The notes under the pieces: generated by a model
Told to the model about the DNA's origin: nothing
Seen by the model: only the letters and a program-made list of their open reading frames with translations
Databases searched by the model: none
Assembly: GCA_036172665.1 (NCBI GenBank)
Contig: CM069876.1
Coordinates: 36,673,001 to 36,737,000 of the forward strand
Reading direction: 5' to 3'
Source: Prosopocoilus inquinatus
Taxonomy: Eukaryota > Arthropoda > Insecta > Coleoptera > Lucanidae
DNA length: 64,000 nt
Shown: positions 56,363 to 64,000 of the stretch, in pieces
Numbering within the stretch: the stretch's first letter is position 1
Layout of the letters: the number at the start of each line of letters is the position of its first letter
Translations under genes and position numbers: made by a program

Positions 56363-56837
56363 TTATTGTTAAAGTAAAAAGAAAACTCAAGAAAAAAAAA
56401 TTTTCAGTTCATTTGATTTATTCGTGACATGATGTAATAGATTTTCCCTTACTCTGTGGCTTTTTCTTCCATTCGTGTTTTCCTGCGTTTTTATTTTCCA
56501 GTTTTTTAGGAATTTCATAAATCTCTTCTATTTTATCTATCCACTACGCTCTGTTTCAACTTTCAGTCGTAAGCTGAGTAAAAAGTGTAACATTATTCTT
56601 TCTTAAGCATTTTTTTGTTTACGACATTTACCTTTTTTAGTGATGCGTTTTTTTCCTTCAATGTAATAGTGTCATGTTTTTTTGCTTCTTTATATTCTGT
56701 TCCTTTGTCTTTCTTTTATATTCTAAACTGTTTGATACGTAACGTTTTTTTTTGAACTTTACTTTTTCATTTATTTATTTTTTTATCACGAACAATGTTT
56801 GTTTTTTTCTCTTGGTTTTACTTTCAAGAGGTATTTT

Positions 56838-57045
56838 AATTTCCGAATTGCTTCAAACTTGTTTCTCCTTTTCTTTCTGTACCTCATTTCGTAAAAAAAA
56901 CAAACTTTTATGCACTTATATTTAAAACCTCGAAGGGCGCTCGAAGCGAAGCGAAACAGCCCTGATTTTGTGGTGACCGCAAAACACCTTTATCCGTTTT
57001 GGAACACGTCACAGCTGTATTCAAGTTGCAATTTTGATCGTAATT
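56838..57045. repeat. ~200 bp direct repeat, copy 1
   Basis: GCTCGAAGCGAAGCGAAACA, TTTTGTGGTGACCGCAAAAC and CCGTTTTGGAACACGT recur at 60640-60840. Non-coding in both places. Confidence 0.75.
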
Positions 57046-60000
57046 AATTCCAACTCTTCGGTTCATAAATTAAATGATAGATCGAGGTTAACAACACTTT
57101 GTATCATACAGGAAGTATGATTTTAGTATAATTGAGACTCCAAAAACGTCATTGTGCGATCAAAGTGTCAAGTTCCCATCTCTCTCTCTGTGGATCTGAT
57201 ACTATTGTTTGGTGATCGATTTCTTTGTTAATTATCTTTCAGGATTTAATTGCTTACGTTATTGTAGAGAACGCAGTTTACTCTCTTTATAAAATTATTT
57301 TGAATTTGTTTCCTGTGATGTTATTTTGAAGTAATCCTTTTTTTTTAGAATTTTATATTTACCTAAATCATTATTTTTTCTTTCTTAAATTTTTATCTAT
57401 AATATTTTCTTATTGGAATGTCGTAATTTTGGGTTACTATTTTTAACACTGTTATAAATATTATACTGGCTGATAATTTTGAATCCGGAAATTAGCATCG
57501 CTACCTTTGATTATAACATTTTGGATTAAAAAATCAATTAATTCATTATCAGGGGTAGTCATGTTAATTTCCTATGTTCTGAATTGAAAATCATCATCCA
57601 GAACATGAAAAAAAAATATTTCTGTTTTTTTTTTGTTTGTAATTGTTTTGTTTTTCAATTCTTGAATACAAACTTTCTAAATTAAATTCTTATAAGCCTC
57701 ATTTCCACCACTATAGATTAATTTTAAGCGGTGTTTATTTCCCATAGAAGCAATTATTGTAACAAATGTCTCCATGGGGTTAACTGGAGCTTAAATTTTA
57801 ACTGAAAGTGATGCAAATTGACCTTGAAACAAAGAAAATATAACAGGAGAAATAGTGGCAGCTGAAGGATGGACAATAATAGCATTAAAAAAGAACACCA
57901 AGATGCTACTTAAAAACTCAAACCAGAAACAGACAAGAAGAGGAATTGCTTTTTGTACCTTTGATGGTTGACTAAAGTTCTGAGTGCAAAGGGTACGAAA
58001 AAGGAGTGGAATTGATTTATTTTCGTGAAAAATTTTCGTACGTTTTTAAAATAGAATCAAATATATTTTTTTTTCAAACTTTCAGGGAATATAAGTTCCG
58101 AACCTCCTGTAATGATAACATTTTTTTAAATGACTTACCCCCCCCTCTCCCACACATTTATTTCTTCGATTTTTGTATTATTTCGTAAGTGTATATCCTT
58201 TAATACAACTCCTTCTGGATAGAACAAAAGCTCAACACCGCACCGCCAGAAGAGAAAAAGACAACTCTCAGAGGTGCAGAAGCTTTGCAAATTTAAAGTT
58301 CAAATTGTCAATTGCAACTTTTCTATTGTTTTTCTTTCAAATTCTAATTCTCAATGATATTCTGAATCGTGCTGCTTTCGTCTATTCAAAACTCTTTTAT
58401 AGTTTCTGTTCTGAAAAGGCTCAGCTTTCCTAAACTAACGAAACTTTCAAATCTAAATTTTCATCACCCTTTCCATTGCCCAAAAGATTAAGCGACGCGA
58501 AACAAGGAACACAAAAAGCAAAAATAGATTTCCATTATACCGGGCGTGAAGTTCATTGTGCGCCCGAAAACCGAATTTATATTTCCCACTTTTTCACGTC
58601 GCGTCGGCGTCGTCGCCTCGTAAATAGTCCTGCGTTATCCTCGGAATTTAATAACGTTAATATATCGCCTAATGACGCCGAAATAAAACGGTCCAGATTT
58701 TTATTAAGCCCGGCACTCTTTTCATTAGTCCTCCCCCGTACAAAGGGCCGAAAAACGTGACGCTTCCGACTTTCCCCTTTCGCCAAACGTAAATATTTGT
58801 ATAGAAAGCAAACGCCTTCCGTTTTAAGGACGGTGTAATTTCACAGCGTCGTCGATGATTGGCTCCGCGGTAATCCCATTGATGGGTCGGGTTTTCGAAA
58901 TTTAATGCACTCGATCAAACGGGGTGAAGGTGTAAAGCCGCAATCCGCTGGATTATCCCTTGGTTTCTCCCTGACATAGTTTCCCTTTCACTCTCTGCCA
59001 ACGGCAAAGATACTTCTTTTGATTCTCATAGAATTTTATCCTTGATGGTATTTGGAGAAAGACTTTGCTGTTGACCTACAAAAAATATTTTATTGAGTTC
59101 ATTTAATTTCTGGAGAAAGAAAATAAAATAAGAAAAATATAAACGGATGATAGTTAGCAAAAAAATGTTAATTTTACCTTACCAAACCCTGGTACTGGAT
59201 GCAGAAAACGAAGCGTGCCTCCGGCACTGACCACACACACATTGCGTCAATTCTTCTGAGAGACTAACAACAGCTTGAGCTATGTGAGACATGTGATGAT
59301 TATTTTCAGTTTCCTCGCTCTTTTAAAGAGTTTTTCAACCGAAGTTACGATCAGAAAAGATGCATATTGCCACATTGCCATGTTGGCAAAATATAATACA
59401 CACATACGTGTAACAAATGCCTAATGTGTGACTAATTAATTAAATAAACTATTGTGTTTTAAATACTGAAATTTTTCTGCGCAATTCCGGTTTCTTACAG
59501 TTTCTTTTAGCTTCTCAAAAGTCAACTTTTACATTAAATCTGCAAATAAAATGGTACTTCGTAATTAAAAAAAATATATCTATATATTATGCCGTCTGCA
59601 GAATAAAATTTCTGTAAAAAAATAATTTATTTTAATTTCGAAATGATTCGCTCGAGGAAAGAAAAATGTTTCTTTATTTTGCCGTCGACGAATTATTTAT
59701 TAAAAAAGAAATGTATTCCTTTCACTCGCGTGAAGTCCCTGACGTTGATGAATTTCGCCTGCGCCTCTGCCGAAATTAATATCGAATTCCCCGAAAAAAA
59801 AAGAAAACTTTTCGCGCGCCACATAATTCAGGAAGTGACGGGAAAATTTTCGCCGAATTTAATTTCGCAACTGCGAGACGGCGACGCCCTCTTTTTTACT
59901 AATTATTTTCTTCCATCGGGCGTGGGATTCGTTTAATAATGAATCGCAATAAATTCATCTTTGTCCCAAATTTTTTTTCCCCTCGAACTTTATTTACAAG

Positions 60001-60639
60001 CTGCTCAATAGAGAAATCTGAATTTTAATTTGATTCAATTAACATCGGAATTCTTGAAAATTTCGAAAATTTCGTTTGCTCTGAATTGTTTTTTAATTAC
60101 TTTCAATATCAAGCATCTTTTTCTTTATTAGCAACGAAAAGAATTCAGGCCACTTAGTGTTGGACGCTTTTTACGCCGATTGTACTATTAACTCCTGCCA
60201 TCTCTTCGCGGCTCCGATGCAACGAATTGTTATTAGGTGGGAGGGGAAGGAGTGCAACGCAAGCGTTTGCACTTCGCGCAAATTATTGTGGGTGAGGCTA
60301 ATACAGTCCGAGTACTAAATACTTTCGTACCATTCGCGAAACAAGCGGACCGAATTCTTTTCCCTGTTTATTACTGCTTAAAATGATTCGTGTTAAGAAT
60401 CAAATCAGAGATTTTCAACATCCCCTTTGTAATAAAGTGAATTAAAATAGTATTTCGTTTGAAAAAAAAAAACCTCAAATTGAGAAACAGAAGCGCAACA
60501 AAGGAAAAAAAAATAAACCAACGAAGAATTGAAAATCAAGACGACAAAATTTATTTGATGAGATTCTCATTCATTTTTTTTGTGATGAAAAATGTTTTCT
60601 TTATTTTAATTTGTCCTGTTACTATTTCACTTTTTCAAA
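57046..60639. other. single-copy DNA with GC-richer islands, no supported gene
   Basis: GC-richer, CpG-containing stretches at 58470-58960, 59640-59935 and 60120-60340 stand out from AT-rich surroundings. Open frames over them (58476-58760, 59643-59936) show no domain, no splice-consistent structure and basic low-complexity composition. They could be conserved regulatory or promoter-proximal DNA. Nothing more can be supported. Confidence 0.4.
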
Positions 60640-60840
60640 CTGCACCTTAATTTGCGAATCGGTTCAAACTCATGTCTCCTTTTTTGTTTCTGTACTATTT
60701 TTTTTTTTTTGTTCGAATAGTGCTCGACGCGAAGCGAAACAGTCGCAATTTTGTGGTGAGCGCAAAACACCTGCACCCGTTTTGGAACGTGTTTGCATTA
60801 GCCGCAGCTTTTTCGACTTGCAATATTCATCTTATTTAAT
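60640..60840. repeat. ~200 bp direct repeat, copy 2
   Basis: Counterpart of 56838-57045 in the same orientation, sharing GACGCGAAGCGAAACAGTCG-like and TTTTGTGGTGAGCGCAAAAC words. Confidence 0.75.
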
Positions 60841-63800
60841 CAGTTCATAAATTTTGGGTAATTGTCTTTAATACTGTTTTGAGTTTCATAAAAAAAATTT
60901 CAATTCTTTTTAATTTGTAACTGTTTTGTTTTTTTTTCTTCTTTTTTATTTTTTTTAATTTCCAAATAAAATCTTCAAACAATCGCTTTTTCTATTAACA
61001 GAAGATTCACGATTCACGATTTGTGCATCACTAATTTAGATTTGGCGCAGGGCGCGCTGATTTTTATTGATTGGAGGGGGCCATCGCCAGTGTTGCCAAA
61101 GTTGGGGACGTGACTTTCCCGATTCCTGGAAATTTTTAAACATTTGTAGGGTTGATGGGTTTCTAGGAGATTTTCAAAAATAAAGGAAATTCTGTCTAAT
61201 TTCGTGAGATTTATTAAAATAATGGAATAATAGTAATCACAGAGCGGGCCGGAGAAAGTTTTATGGTTTCCTATTTCCAACGAAGCGCGCGATTTTGTAA
61301 ATGGAATGTGTACACGACTCAACATATTTGCTAGCGCAGCGCGTCTCCCGATGGTGAACAACCAGCAAGCCAAAGAAATAGTGTATTTGTGAGAACGGCA
61401 TGATTCACAATAACATCGCGGTTGATTGGATGCTCGGAAACAATGCGCAGTGACAGATGTGTGCCACGAAAGCGGTGGCTGCTTCTATTTAATTCTAATA
61501 AATTGTTGTTCCTAAATTCAAGAAATTATTATTATTTTCTGGAATTATATTTGTATTTTTACCCTAACGATATTATACTGATTGATTAAAAATCACTTAT
61601 AGTTGTGCGTAACATTTAATGCTTCCGTTTAAACCCATGAGTCGAGTCAGGCTGTCGCTGTCTCATATTGGCTTCAGTCGGAAAAACTTTCGGAATCCGC
61701 TGACTGATAATAACCATAACCTCACCAAGATATTAGATTCAACATTAAACTTTATTCACAATTAGAAGTTCAAAAGTGTGATAGCCTTTTTTTACCTGTA
61801 GATTTTTTCTTCAGTTACTAATTAAACTAAATCACTTAGGTGCACTTAGGTATTGCAAGGTCGCGAGCATTAAATTTTGGTCATCACTGTCAATCAAAAT
61901 GAGTCTCAAATTACCTTTCAATTTATCGGGAAAAGAACGGTTCAGCCGCTTGGTAAAAGTTGTTTAAAGAAACGGGTTCACAAGGCACAACTAATTCCAG
62001 TAAACTTGAATTTTGATCTAAATACCAACAATTCACGAGGACAATTCACACGTTTGCTTGCACCTCGTAACGATGAAATGTAAAGTAAAGCGTGCAGCAG
62101 ACGCCGAAAGAACTTGTGAGCGAGCCGAGATGGCTAGCCAATTAGAATTCAGAAATGGGTCACACGACCTCTAGAACCACCCAATAGAAGATGTGATATC
62201 AAAGCGACCAAACGGAAACAGCAGTGTGGCCAACTGACAACCCTTGCATCGTACCACATATGAATGTTAAAGAGAACCAACCAGGAAATTAAACTCTAAC
62301 AATTTGGCCATTTAGGGATGAGAAAGTCGTGGAAGAAATGAATTTCAAATTCAAAAAACGCATGGTTTCCAAGTGTTAATTCATAAAAACGATTTCCACT
62401 CCAGTTTAATACAAAACGCCCAAACCCATCACGTACATAACTCATGGCGCGCTCGAAGTTCGATGCGAAAAAAAAAATTAATATTTGCATTTCATTTCGT
62501 TCACGCGCTGTTTACTCTGCGCCAGTTATTTATTAAACATGAACCCCAGGTGATTCAAATTTTTTTTATTTTTCCTCTATTTCAGTATTCATTTCAAACG
62601 CCGCACCGATGCCCGTCCAGGTTGAAATACATTCGCCGTTGGCGGTGAAAAACTATGCCTGAAAGTGACGTGCATTCACTTGTTTTAATCACTCGATGGA
62701 TAGATGGATTTGTAAATGTAGTAAATTGGCGGATTTAATTACTTTTTTTTAAATTTTGAAGCCAAAGCCGCTGTGGTGCATGCGTGGGCACTCCCGAAGG
62801 GGAATCGTACTAACAGGGTTAAAAACGCAGCCTAGAGTGAACGAACGAGATCCCAACTTCTGGTAATATTAATTGTTGTTAATCAGTCATGAGTTATGAT
62901 GACTCATGACCCACATGCATCCTAATGGCCAGTCATATGTCAGCATTTCATGTGACGTCCGGTGAAATCCCCGGGCGTTAATTTATAGCGGCGTTGATTG
63001 TTCTCGCATCGAAGCCATATAATTAGGTTGAGTGGTTTACAATAAGGCAATTAAATTTATGAAAATCCGGCAAAAACTTGGGAAAAAAGTAAGTCTGTAA
63101 CTTTTAAACTGGATTAAAGTTCGAAAAGCGGGATTAAAGTTGAAAAACTGTTGGTTTTATCTGTAATAATTCCTCATCTGCATACAGACGACACCTCATT
63201 CGAATTCACGTCATAAACTTTCACGGTGATGAACTTAAAGCAGGCGTAATTATTATTCACGGGCGAAGGCTGCACCGAAATGGGAATTTCTGCGTGAGCT
63301 GCAGCGGACGTCTCGCATCATCGTCGAGTATCGATCCTGCGGGACGCGCCCCAGGATGCGCCGCAACCTTCGCCGACGAGTCCGGTAAAAACTTATCCGA
63401 CCCGAATTACTACCCTAATTAGGTTACCTGAACACAATGCGCTACAGAGGCGGGCCGCGAAATGAAGAATTATATTTGCATGCAGTCTGCGCTGATAAGC
63501 ACGAGCCTCGGAGCTGGTTGTGTAGGCGAGACCAGTTTCACCCTCGGGGGTAATTAACTCAAATGCAATTCGATTGCAACCGACTGGAATTGGAGCACAC
63601 AAATCTCCGGCTTTTTTTCTATCTGACAAATCTCCGGACTTTTTGGGGCAAGTCTCAAAAAATGTTTTTGGGTTAAACCATCAGTAAAGATGCTTTTGAC
63701 TAATTATAAAATTGATCGGTCCACTTAGGAATTGATTTCTTTCTGACTTAGACGGTCCATATGTTGAGCAAACCCTCACCTCCGTTCCGCGGACTCTTAT

Positions 63801-64000
63801 TTTTATTTACAGCAAATTCACTTTAATTTTTTTTTTCCTCCTACGGAAACGGCACGATTAATTAAGTTCGATTAACTTTTGTTTTAACCGCTGAATCGTC
63901 TTGTAATTTTGTGAAATCTTTCAGCATAGTCTCGTGGACAATCGTGCCAAATTTCATCCCGATCGCACGGCTAAAAAAATTGTTACGGAGTCGGAAGCAT
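60841..64000. other. single-copy DNA with GC-richer islands, no supported gene
   Basis: GC-richer islands at 61225-61450, 62400-62650 and 63180-63620. The 119-codon reverse frame at 61014-61373 and the 78-codon reverse frame at 63393-63629 were examined; neither has a recognisable domain or flanking splice signals. A CCAGCTNNGGAG-poor, TATA-less context gives no promoter call. No tRNA or rRNA gene recognised. Confidence 0.35.

Noticed and set aside
61014..61373. 119-codon reverse frame
   Set aside because: No domain, low-complexity mixed composition, no splice signals or start context.
1..64000. CRISPR arrays, operons, riboswitches, rRNA or tRNA genes
   Set aside because: No regularly spaced repeats with unique spacers, no bacterial-type gene organisation, and no cloverleaf or rRNA sequence was recognised; the window is eukaryotic.

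Overview
The window looks like a piece of an AT-rich insect genome, plausibly a beetle, although the order cannot be fixed from the sequence. The evidence is: spliced exons with GT/AG borders on the minus strand for an ionotropic glutamate receptor (NMDA receptor 2 type) and for a small Ly6/three-finger protein; short introns; insect-type transposons (CACTA/EnSpm-like, two hAT families, mariner-like remnants, a CR1/Jockey-group LINE, a solo LTR); and very many short inverted-repeat elements, often nested. There are no operons, ribosome-binding sites or other prokaryotic features.

Layout. 1-3400: repeats, including a ~0.95 kb tandem duplication. 3426-6052: a CACTA/EnSpm-like transposase ORF split by a 607 bp insertion with a 13 bp target duplication; the insertion carries two complete hammerhead-ribozyme motifs, one per strand. 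6053-9270: AT-rich DNA with mariner-like and MITE remnants. 9271-9483 and 18683-18926: two adjacent Nmdar2 exons (minus strand). Their 9.2 kb intron holds a decayed LINE (12093-15343), nested MITEs and a non-autonomous hAT element (15993-17853). 18927-24580: T-rich or A-rich degenerate repeats. 24585-28262: a large inverted repeat around a mariner-like remnant, overlapping a second ribozyme-bearing repeat family. 28263-32881: more MITEs and foldbacks. 32882-36006: a broken hAT (ZMYM/TTF type) sitting in the loop of an older foldback. 37486-37991: two coding exons of a Ly6-like gene (minus), with a nearly pristine hAT element (38038-40219, intact spliced transposase) just upstream of the splice acceptor. 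40960-44240: degenerate GTTGACCTTGAG-type repeats with a ~710 bp tandem duplication. 44239-44535: foldback with a third intact hammerhead. 45421-49272: two ~1 kb direct repeats. 49646-55028: long foldbacks, a possible string of micro-exons (50976-51249), and a solo LTR (53898-54653). 55484-55938: nested MITEs. 56000-64000: mostly single-copy AT-rich DNA with GC-richer islands and no gene I can support.

How it works together. Host coding content is small: Nmdar2 (fast glutamate signalling at neuronal membranes) and a secreted or surface Ly6-fold protein, both on the minus strand. If the remaining upstream Nmdar2 exons lie beyond 64000, the Ly6 gene would be nested inside an Nmdar2 intron; that is inference. 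Everything else is dominated by mobile DNA.

The most interesting system is a set of dispersed retroelement-like repeats carrying minimal type I hammerhead ribozymes (4525-4573 minus, 4843-4891 plus, 27013-27055 minus, 44455-44497 plus, plus half and eroded copies). They resemble the ribozymes known from Penelope-like elements and retrozymes. The 4472-5078 copy looks recent because the host transposase frame resumes exactly when the insertion and one target copy are ignored.
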